Below the pieces are notes generated by a model. The model saw only the letters and a list, made by a program, of their open reading frames with translations, was not told the DNA's origin and did not search any database. Below are positions 22,027 through 29,496 of a stretch of DNA of 64,000 nucleotides, one piece after another (within the stretch, counting starts at the first letter, position 1; each line of letters starts with the position of its first letter). A program made the position numbers and the translations under genes. The stretch lies in the IMG/VR virus record IMGVR_UViG_3300020020_000026, positions 18,287-82,286 of that record; one strand, written 5' to 3'. This DNA comes from a virus.

Positions 22027-23102
22027 AGAAACATGAGGTTACCGAGAACTGCCATGTAGCCCGGCGCTGGCATGATGTCGTCCTCGGCGTTGACGAGATG
22101 GAAGGAGGTCACGTTCGGCGTGTTCATGATCGCTGACGACTTCCAGGCCGCGAAGATCGTCTGGCCAGGCGTCGCCAGCCGAAGCAGCATATCCTCCAGG
22201 CTCTTCTCGATTTCGGCTTGAACCGACAAGCCGCCAGGCAACAGGTTATCGACCGTGACATGGACCGGGTGCGGAATCGGTGACATGACGAAGATATCTT
22301 TCACCGCGACCGGCCGCATGATGTCGAGGTAAGCCGCAACGTCATCGATGTCCTGTTGCAGCGGGAAGCCGCTGTTGTAGGAACGCAGCTCGTCCATCAT
22401 GAAGCGCACGGTGACGGTGCCGATCCCCATCTCCAGTGGATAGCACCAGGCCCGCGTGACGCCAGGCACGGCGAGCGCCCAGTTGATGTAGTCGTGCGCC
22501 GCCCCGCCCATCGGCGGCTGTCGAATGCGGTGCAAGACGCGGGCGCGGAGGTCGTCGTCGTTCTCGACATCGACGCCGCCGGTCATCTCTACGACGGTCA
22601 CCGTATTATCGACGCCGGGGATGGTCTCGTTCAAATCCAGGATGTCGCCCGTGGCGCGATTGCCGAGAGCCCCGGCCGACAGCGCCCGCGCCGTTGTTTC
22701 GGTCGCCGCCAGGCTGACGGTGGTTTCCGCCGTGACCTCGTAATTCATTTCGTCGGTGCCGGTCAGCCGCGCTCCCACCGGAATAACGGTGCCCTCGGTC
22801 CCGGTGAACGCGACGACACCCTCCGCGAAGGTTGCCTGCTTGCGGCCGATGGTGCCGTCAGAATTGACCAGCCAGATCGCGCCGTGCCGATCCAGCCACT
22901 CCGTCTCTGCGGTGTCGGGCAGAAGCTGCAGCGCCAGCCAGTCGATGTATTGCAGATTGAGGTGGGCAAGCGCGCCCTGGGCGTCAGACAGGACGCGAAG
23001 CACTGAGTTTGGAACGCTGGCGTCGGCACCAGGAAGCGACGCCCGGATGTTGTCCCGGACGAGCGATCTGATTTCACGAAGGCTCGGGGTACTCCAAGGC
23101 AT
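22023..23102 (-). CDS. baseplate J-like protein (Mu gp47)
   Basis: The 359-residue product begins MPWSTPSLREIRSLVRDNIR and carries the baseplate_J hallmarks ADAQ-like SDAQGALAHLNLQY, ADTAETEWLDRHGAIW, an internal VVAFTGTEGTVIPVGARLTG and LRARVLHRIRQPPMGG. It forms the baseplate wedge around the hub. The length equals that of known Mu gp47 relatives. The order gp46-gp47-gp48 is conserved. Confidence 0.92.
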   Translation of the reverse strand: MPWSTPSLREIRSLVRDNIRASLPGADASVPNSVLRVLSDAQGALAHLNLQYIDWLALQLLPDTAETEWLDRHGAIWLVNSDGTIGRKQATFAEGVVAFTGTEGTVIPVGARLTGTDEMNYEVTAETTVSLAATETTARALSAGALGNRATGDILDLNETIPGVDNTVTVVEMTGGVDVENDDDLRARVLHRIRQPPMGGAAHDYINWALAVPGVTRAWCYPLEMGIGTVTVRFMMDELRSYNSGFPLQQDIDDVAAYLDIMRPVAVKDIFVMSPIPHPVHVTVDNLLPGGLSVQAEIEKSLEDMLLRLATPGQTIFAAWKSSAIMNTPNVTSFHLVNAEDDIMPAPGYMAVLGNLMFL

Positions 23103-23103
23103 G

Positions 23104-23610
23104 TCAGGCTCTTTCGATATCGTTCCAGAGGATTTGGAATCGCATTTCTACCGGCCTGTTCGGGCCGCGATAGATCACGACAGCCGCCTCGATACGCTCG
23201 ACGCTGCCGCGCCAGACCTCGACATCGAAGCTGGTCGCAATCCGGTTGTCTACAAAGGGCTGGATTGCCTCCCTGATGTACTGCTCGACACGGACGACGG
23301 TCGCGCCTTCCGGGTCTTCCGGCCCCACGATCTTGGAGCGCCTCAACAGCCACAGCTTGGTGCCTATCGGCCAGCCGTTGAACAAATCCTCCGCCTCCAG
23401 GTCGCCCCACCATCCGGCGCGGTCGGTGCTGTCCGGATCGGGCAGGATGTCGTCAGGAGACGCGAGCCGGTTCGTTCCAAGCGCGACGATGACAGCCGTC
23501 GCCAGCGCCTGGGTGTCGTCCAGCGTTCCGTCATCGAGCAGAAGCCAGTCGATGGGAATCGAGTATCTTGGAAAGGCGTCCGGGCTTTGAAGCAGACGGA
23601 TATCTGGCAT
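23104..23610 (-). CDS. Mu gp46-like baseplate protein
   Basis: The 168-residue product carries the phage GP46 pattern: DIRLLQ, then TALATAVIVALGTNR, a GWWGDLE motif and GTKLWLLRRSK. The C-terminal half (VRVEQYIREAIQPFVDNRIA) matches the T4 gp25-like wedge role. It starts two bases upstream of the gp47 gene stop-start boundary and overlaps the spike gene by one base. Confidence 0.88.
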   Translation of the reverse strand: MPDIRLLQSPDAFPRYSIPIDWLLLDDGTLDDTQALATAVIVALGTNRLASPDDILPDPDSTDRAGWWGDLEAEDLFNGWPIGTKLWLLRRSKIVGPEDPEGATVVRVEQYIREAIQPFVDNRIATSFDVEVWRGSVERIEAAVVIYRGPNRPVEMRFQILWNDIERA

Positions 23611-24632
23611 TATGTCGTCACCCTGATGAAGTCTTTGGCGCGGATGACTCCGCTGACATTGAGGTTGCCGGTTATGTTGAGGTCGCCAGTGATGAAGATG
23701 CCGTCCTCGGTGATCCTGATCTTGTCCTCAAGCGCCCGCTTGCGCGTGAGGAAAGCTTCCTGCTCTGCGCTGAGCGGCGGCGGCGATCTCTTGACGTACT
23801 CGGCAACATCAGCGTCGTCGCCCGGCGGCGGCATGGCCGTGCCAGCAAGCCACGTTCCATCGGTCGGCTTGTAAGCCTCCTTGGTGATGCGGAGGTTGCC
23901 GATGATATGCACGTCGCCGTCGAAGTAGTGCGCCCCGGCCTTGCGCTTGATTGCGGTGCCCTCCATCGCCAGCGTCTTGCCCGCCTTGGCTGAGATGTCC
24001 GCGTCGTGCGCCATGTCCATCTTCTTCTCGCCGAGATCGAGAAACCGCTTGCTCTCCTTCTCGGCCTTTTCATAGCGCTGCTTCTGGCCGGTCTTCTTCT
24101 GGTTTCCGCCGCTGGACGATGACGACGAACTGCCAGTGCCACCGCTGTCGCCCTCGGCATACTGGGTGGGTCCAGCCCCTTGCTGCTGTTGCTGTTGCTG
24201 CTCGACCTTGTGCAGCGCGATCCTGATCTTCTTGTTGTCCAGCCCGGTCAGGAAAGCGCCGTCCTTGTTGAAGTGGAATTGCTGTTGCTGGTGGTCGAAG
24301 AACGCCACGTCTCCAGGCTTCAGCTCCTTCAACCGAAAGCGCCGGTCGTCCATCACGGTCGCGACCGGAAACGATCTGTTGCCGCCCAGGAACGACAGGT
24401 AGGCCTCGGCGCATTGTTCTATCACGCCGCCTTTGCCCTTGGTCGCTGGCATGACGACGGAGGTGAAGCCGTAATTCTGCGGGCTTTCGATCTTCGAGCG
24501 GTTCTCGCCGCCCATGAACATTCCCTTCATCTCTTGCATCAAGGGATTGTCGCTGACCGAATCGACCAGAGCGCGAGCCCCGCCGCTGGTGTAAGCGGTG
24601 AACGCCTGTTGCAGTGGGTTTTGACGATGCAT
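23610..24632 (-). CDS. Mu gp45-like baseplate spike
   Basis: The 340-residue product has the spike-type N-terminus with an OB-like domain (YGFTSVVMPATKGKG, residues about 53-110) and a central low-complexity stretch (seven Gln, then Ser/Gly-rich). The C-terminus has ITGDLNITGNLNVSG, a repeated beta-helix tip. It forms the membrane-piercing spike under the hub. The usual gp45 is about 190-220 residues, so the middle insertion (about residues 140-215) is extra. Confidence 0.82.
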   Translation of the reverse strand: MHRQNPLQQAFTAYTSGGARALVDSVSDNPLMQEMKGMFMGGENRSKIESPQNYGFTSVVMPATKGKGGVIEQCAEAYLSFLGGNRSFPVATVMDDRRFRLKELKPGDVAFFDHQQQQFHFNKDGAFLTGLDNKKIRIALHKVEQQQQQQQGAGPTQYAEGDSGGTGSSSSSSSGGNQKKTGQKQRYEKAEKESKRFLDLGEKKMDMAHDADISAKAGKTLAMEGTAIKRKAGAHYFDGDVHIIGNLRITKEAYKPTDGTWLAGTAMPPPGDDADVAEYVKRSPPPLSAEQEAFLTRKRALEDKIRITEDGIFITGDLNITGNLNVSGVIRAKDFIRVTT

Positions 24633-24644
24633 TAAGCCCCCTCT

Positions 24645-25751
24645 TTATGTGCTGACTGTCGGGTCGGGCGGTGGCGATCCTGGCCCTTGCTGCGGGTTTC
24701 CAAGCTGGTAGAGCTTGTCGCCCAGCATCCACGGCAGGACGCACTCAAGCACTGTAATCGTGCCGCCCCTGGTGTCCTGGGTGAAGGTCGCGGTCTGTAT
24801 CTTCATGCCCATGTTCAATGGGCACATTGGCGAATAGATCATGACGTTATCGCCGGTCTGCCAAAGCGCGCCACCATCGCGCAGCCAGCCTTGCACCGTG
24901 ACGTTGCAGCGGATTTGCGTGCCGTCAGCCTGCAGCGCCTCGTAGTTGGCGCGCATCTGCGCCTCGGCGGCGTTCTTTGCCGGTTGCTCCAGGACGATCT
25001 CCTTGAAGCGATACCATCCCTTGAGGGCACCCTTTGTCCTGGCCATGATCGCGTTAACCGCAGCGCCAAACCTGTTGTCGCTAACGGCATATTGCCCGTG
25101 CAGCTTGTAGAGGCTGTACATCAGTTCGTTGGAGAAGATGCACGTCATCTTCAGGATGTTCTGGCCTTCGGTCAGTTGCTGCACGACAGGCATCGAATGT
25201 TCGCCAATCAGCAGCAAGTTGCCGAGATGGTCCGATCCCAGCGTCGCGTTACGCATGCGCGCGACTTTGTCGAGGAAGTCGAACACCAGCTCGCCAGGCT
25301 GCGATTGCAGCCGCTCAAATTTGGTCAGGTCCACCTTGCCGATGACCTTGAGCATTCCGCCTGCATCGGTCACGGCCTTCATGGCCGACTGGATAACGGT
25401 CATGTTGTCGAAATTATTCTTGTTGTCCTCGCTGGGAATGCTGGACGTAGACGCCGCCCATTGCTTACCGACACCTGACAACTGCACCCCGTGTTCGGTG
25501 CCAGCGTAGCCAACTTGCCGCTGGGTGATGATTCCGGTCACCGCGAGCTGGCCGCCAAGTCTGATTTCGCACGGGTCGCCAGGTTTGAATTTCAATTCGC
25601 GATATAGAAAATTCGAATGGGTGCCTTCAGCCGCAGTGAACCGGAATGTTGGCCACCCCTCCTGCCACCGATGCTGGACGTAAACCGATTCCCAGTCCTG
25701 AAACGATACGCCGCTAACAGTAAGCTGCGCGACCTCATGCGGGTTCGGCAT
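24645..25751 (-). CDS. Mu gp44-like baseplate hub
   Basis: The 368-residue product starts MPNPHEVAQLTVSGVSFQDW and shows the hub pattern PGDPCEIRLGGQLAVTGIIT, followed by a LSGVGKQWAAS strand. It corresponds to gp44/gpP of Mu (gp27/VgrG-like fold), which forms the baseplate hub above the spike. Length and order agree with the family. It is 12 nt upstream of the spike gene. Confidence 0.85.
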   Translation of the reverse strand: MPNPHEVAQLTVSGVSFQDWESVYVQHRWQEGWPTFRFTAAEGTHSNFLYRELKFKPGDPCEIRLGGQLAVTGIITQRQVGYAGTEHGVQLSGVGKQWAASTSSIPSEDNKNNFDNMTVIQSAMKAVTDAGGMLKVIGKVDLTKFERLQSQPGELVFDFLDKVARMRNATLGSDHLGNLLLIGEHSMPVVQQLTEGQNILKMTCIFSNELMYSLYKLHGQYAVSDNRFGAAVNAIMARTKGALKGWYRFKEIVLEQPAKNAAEAQMRANYEALQADGTQIRCNVTVQGWLRDGGALWQTGDNVMIYSPMCPLNMGMKIQTATFTQDTRGGTITVLECVLPWMLGDKLYQLGNPQQGPGSPPPDPTVST

Positions 25752-25752
25752 T

Positions 25753-26424
25753 TCAGAACGCCAGGGCTCGTCCCTCGCGTGGCGCGAAGGCGGGATGCAC
25801 GACTTTATTCTCTGCTCTTAACTGGTCGGCCCGCCCTGCGGTGTCGTACAGCCGGTGCGACAGAACCAGGGTCGGACGCGGCTTGGCGAATCGATAGGAC
25901 AGCATTTGCGGAAGCGGATGAGCCGTCTGGTACAGGTGGAATGTCACGGCAGCGTGCAGCGTGACCAGCGCTCGATACGCCACCAGCACCATCTCGTCGG
26001 CGGCAGTCTCTTCGGCCGGGTTGAATGCTGCGTTGACCTCGTCCCGCACCTTATCGACATCCTGTCGGCTGACGAACGTCATATCGACAATGTTCATCGA
26101 CATATGCTGCAAAGCGAAACAGACGCAGCCGTTCTTGAGCAGTGTCGCGACCAGGGAGTACGGATTTTCCAGAAGAATGCGCTCCCGGATATGATTGAAC
26201 TCGCTCAGCGTCGCCCCGGTCGCCCGCGCCAGCTCGAAGCATTCGGACAGCTTTTCACCGATAGTATTGTTGGCGATGTAGCTTTCCGCCCCCGCCTTGA
26301 TGTCCCCGCAAGCACGCCGCAGAGCTGAGCCAGACATTCCCTTCTGGTCGTTCGATGTCGCGAGCAGCAAATCGGCAACAAGAGTTACAATAGCTGCGCC
26401 CTCGCTGATGTCCTGATGGATCAT
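25753..26424 (-). CDS. hypothetical tail protein between gp43 and gp44
   Basis: The 223-residue product is mainly helical, with a Cys-containing core (LKNGCVCFALQHMSM). In Mu gp43 and gp44 are adjacent, so this is an insertion. I recall similar helical proteins next to the DNA-circulation gene in Mu-type phages of alphaproteobacteria. It overlaps gp43-like by 4 nt, which supports co-translation. The role is unknown. Confidence 0.65.
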   Translation of the reverse strand: MIHQDISEGAAIVTLVADLLLATSNDQKGMSGSALRRACGDIKAGAESYIANNTIGEKLSECFELARATGATLSEFNHIRERILLENPYSLVATLLKNGCVCFALQHMSMNIVDMTFVSRQDVDKVRDEVNAAFNPAEETAADEMVLVAYRALVTLHAAVTFHLYQTAHPLPQMLSYRFAKPRPTLVLSHRLYDTAGRADQLRAENKVVHPAFAPREGRALAF

Positions 26425-27068
26425 GCTCCGACTTGCCCCTGGCTGGCTTCGTGGGCCTTCTTCAGCTCAGACGCGATCCAGCCTTTGTTCGCCTCGTTGA
26501 GCTGACTGACCGCATAATAGACCCCAGCCTTGCTGTTGCGTTCGCCGGTCGCGGGGGCTTTGCCGTATTCGGTAAAGCTCATATCGAATGAGCAATAGCC
26601 ACCCTGCCGGTTTTCCTCCGTGACACGATAGCGCGTGCAGACCGCCTCGATCAGCCCAAGCAGCGGCAACTGAAGAATGGCCGGGCCTTCTGTTTCCAGC
26701 GCCAGGATCAGCGCATCGCGCGCCGTGATGTAGTTCTTCTTCTGCAAAACACTTTCGCCCTCTCTCGGATAGACGACGATGTAGCCGCGCACGGTGAACT
26801 CGCGCTGGCGGCGGCCCATATCCTCGGCATACGGCAAGTCGCGCTTCGGGAATTCATGCGACACGATGCGACGTGCAGATTCGCGCACTGCTGTATCGAC
26901 ATGAAACCGCGCGTTGCGAAACTTGGCTGGCATCCACCGGCCGCGCCAGGCCTTGCCGGACTCCAGCTCCAGAATCTTGGTGGCTCTGGCGGGCCTCAAC
27001 CCTTTGCCGGATGCGACGGGTTGAGAAAGCTGTTGCGGCTGCATTGCTGGAGGAAGGACTGGAGGCAT
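26421..27068 (-). CDS. DNA circularization N-terminal protein (Mu gp43-like)
   Basis: The 215-residue product carries the DNA_circ_N signature WRGRWMPAKFRNARFHVDTA, then RRIVSHEFPKRDLPYAEDMG and EFTVRGYIVV. In Mu this is gp43 (N), which sits between the tape measure and the hub protein. Only the N-terminal family domain is present here; the classical protein is over 400 residues, so this form is shortened. The adjacent 25753 gene may encode the missing part. Confidence 0.82.
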   Translation of the reverse strand: MPPVLPPAMQPQQLSQPVASGKGLRPARATKILELESGKAWRGRWMPAKFRNARFHVDTAVRESARRIVSHEFPKRDLPYAEDMGRRQREFTVRGYIVVYPREGESVLQKKNYITARDALILALETEGPAILQLPLLGLIEAVCTRYRVTEENRQGGYCSFDMSFTEYGKAPATGERNSKAGVYYAVSQLNEANKGWIASELKKAHEASQGQVGA

Positions 27069-27078
27069 GAGGGGTTAC

Positions 27079-29496
27079 CTAGATGTTCTGATACAAATAA
27101 TTGTCGGCGGTGTCGTAGGCGTTCGGCCCGCTCTGGGTGTTCTGACCGGCCTCTGATCTTTGCAGCGGCGTGTTCTGGAACAGCTTCGCGCGAGCCGATC
27201 CCTTTGGCTTGGCAGGCGCTCCAACATCCACCTTAACAGTACCGTCAGCCCTAACTGACGTTGTGTCCGAGAGAGCCTTGCGGTCGAGCGCCTCACGGTC
27301 CAGGTCGCCCGGCGTGAATGGCGCGGCTTCCGGCGGTCCCGTGGGAGCATCGCCCGGCGTAAAGACCGGAGCCTCCGGTATCCCGGCGACCTTGGATTCC
27401 TGCGCGGCCTTGCTTTGCGCGTAGCGCTTCGCGCCCTGCGGCGTGAGCTGGGTGTGAAGATGCTTGCCGGTCGCGTAGCCGACTGGATTGCGCACCTCAT
27501 CTCTGAATTTGTAGTCCCGGCCCTCGACCATGCCGTGCCTCGCGAATATTTCGCGCTGCTTGGCCATCGCGGCATCGACCTGAGCCGTCGTCCTGGCCCG
27601 CGTGTCGAATGCCAGGGCCTTGGCATGGGCTGAATTCGGGTTTCTCTTTGTCAGCCTGTGATCTGGGCCGCGATAGCCGGATGTCGTCGTCATCCCGGCT
27701 TCCTGTACCTCGCCCATGATCGACTTCAGACCGGCAATCCGGTCCTTCATGCTGCCGGTGAATGGAGCCGAATCAGTTGGAGCTGAAGCTGCGCCACTAG
27801 GAGCTGGAGCCGCGCTCGGAGCCGTGCCGCCACTGCTGGGAGCTGGAGCCGCGCTCGGCGTGCCGCCGCCGCCGCTGGGAGCCGCAGTGTCGCCGCCGGT
27901 CGCCGGGGCCGCCGGTCCGCTCGGAGCTGCCGTTGTGCTGCCGCTGGAGGGTGGCTCGGACGACGGCGAAGAAGGAGCCGCAGTGCCGCCGCTGGTCGGA
28001 GCGCCGGTCGGAGCGCCGCCGGTCGGACTGCCTGCGCCGCTGCCGGTGCCTCCGCCACCAGGTGGCGAATAGCTGGCCTTCTGGACGCCGCCGCCCTGGC
28101 TTCCAGTCGAGCGATCCTCCATCCGCTCGAAGTAGTTGTTCAGCCTGTCGAGCTGGCCGGTCAGCTTCTCGGTCTGCTCGGTGTTTTGTCCGGTCTCGTC
28201 AATCAGCTCGTCGGTCGTAAAGCTGGCGGGCTGAAGCAGAGGATTCGTCTCGCCGGGCGGCGTGTAGCTTTGCGGGGTCGCGCCCGGCATGTCTGGCTGG
28301 GTCGCATCACTGCTCTTCAAGGCTCCTAGCTTGTTGAGCCCTTGAATAACCGTGATGACCTGGCCAAGCAGCGGGATACCCTTCAGCAATTCAACGAGGT
28401 TGACCCCAAGCCCAGGGAGCTGTTCATCGATGTAGGTGATGCCCCTGCCGATAGCGCCGAAGAGATCATCCGCAAGCCTCAACGCCCCAAGCAACACCGG
28501 CAATCCAGCGGAGAGGGCCGAGAACGTGATGCCCTTCAACTTGAGACTTATTTCGCCCCAGATTTCCGAAACACGTTTACCAGACGCCGCGACCTCCGCC
28601 ATCTCCCTGGCCTTCTCAGGGCTAACCGGCTTCAGCTCCAGCTCCATGCCTTCGCGCGTCTGGCCGAAATCTCCCCAGAATTGATTTGCGAGAGCCGCCG
28701 CTACGCTCTTGCCCCAACCGGCTTCCAGGGCTTGCTTCTCTAGCGCTTTGCCGTACTGCGCGATCATCTGCCGCGCCTTGGCGGGCTCGACGGCGGCTAG
28801 CTGGTTTACCCAGTTGGCATCGACGCCCTGGCTGATCAGCTTCTGACGGAGCTGCGAATTATTCTTGTACAAATCGAACTGCGCGGCCTGGATGCCCTGG
28901 AAACTTCGAGTGATCAACTCGGCCGAATGCCCAAACGCCTTCGCCTGATCCTGTGCATACTTCAGCTCGGCAAAGCTCATGCCCAGCGTGCGCGCCGTCC
29001 TGCCAAGCTGGTCCATCTCCTTGGCGAACTTGAACACCGATATGCCGTAGGCGACGGCGACCAGGCCGATAGCCGCAACGCCAATGGCAAGCCTGCCAAG
29101 GCCGACAACCGCAGCCTGCGAGACGCCGGGGATATTCTTCATCGACTCGCCAAGGCGGTTAACGCCTTCGGCTGCGTCCCACAGCCCCACCGCCAGCCTG
29201 GGCAAACCAGAGAGGCCTTGCTGGGCCGCGTTCCCCATCTGGGCCAGCGAACGGCCGGTGTCAGCAGCGTTGCGCGACAGGGCGCTCAGCTCTGTGCTGA
29301 TCGTTCGCAGCCTGGGTCCAGCGGTCAGTGCTGCGTTACCCAGAGCGGTCGCGCTGGCGGTAGCCTGCGTAAAGCTGGTCGTCATCTGACCGGCGGTCTG
29401 GGTCAGGTTCACCAGCTCGGTGCGAATTTTCGCGAGCCCAGTGGACGCATTGTCCACCAGGTTTACTGTCAATCTTAGTTCTTCAAACTCAGCCAT
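27079..29496 (-). CDS. tape measure paralogue with M15-like peptidase domain
   Basis: The 805-residue product starts MAEFEELRLTVNLVDNASTG, has hydrophobic segments around residues 135-160 and 335-355, and is about half identical to the first 430 residues of 29496-32342 by eye (shared GIQAAQFDLYKNNSQLR and MxFSALSAGLPxLLG). A long Pro/Ala/Ser/Gly linker precedes a peptidase-like domain at about 600-690 (TSGYRGPDH, SAHAKALAFD, then HLHTQL), which fits M15-type D,D-peptidases with a His-Asp-His zinc site. It would digest peptidoglycan during injection. Its start overlaps the stop of the other tape measure. Confidence 0.82.
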   Translation of the reverse strand: MAEFEELRLTVNLVDNASTGLAKIRTELVNLTQTAGQMTTSFTQATASATALGNAALTAGPRLRTISTELSALSRNAADTGRSLAQMGNAAQQGLSGLPRLAVGLWDAAEGVNRLGESMKNIPGVSQAAVVGLGRLAIGVAAIGLVAVAYGISVFKFAKEMDQLGRTARTLGMSFAELKYAQDQAKAFGHSAELITRSFQGIQAAQFDLYKNNSQLRQKLISQGVDANWVNQLAAVEPAKARQMIAQYGKALEKQALEAGWGKSVAAALANQFWGDFGQTREGMELELKPVSPEKAREMAEVAASGKRVSEIWGEISLKLKGITFSALSAGLPVLLGALRLADDLFGAIGRGITYIDEQLPGLGVNLVELLKGIPLLGQVITVIQGLNKLGALKSSDATQPDMPGATPQSYTPPGETNPLLQPASFTTDELIDETGQNTEQTEKLTGQLDRLNNYFERMEDRSTGSQGGGVQKASYSPPGGGGTGSGAGSPTGGAPTGAPTSGGTAAPSSPSSEPPSSGSTTAAPSGPAAPATGGDTAAPSGGGGTPSAAPAPSSGGTAPSAAPAPSGAASAPTDSAPFTGSMKDRIAGLKSIMGEVQEAGMTTTSGYRGPDHRLTKRNPNSAHAKALAFDTRARTTAQVDAAMAKQREIFARHGMVEGRDYKFRDEVRNPVGYATGKHLHTQLTPQGAKRYAQSKAAQESKVAGIPEAPVFTPGDAPTGPPEAAPFTPGDLDREALDRKALSDTTSVRADGTVKVDVGAPAKPKGSARAKLFQNTPLQRSEAGQNTQSGPNAYDTADNYLYQNI

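Noticed and set aside
22756-23874. 372-codon plus-strand frame over the baseplate genes
   Set aside because: Antisense to Mu gp46/gp47-like genes that are clearly recognised; no promoter or SD.
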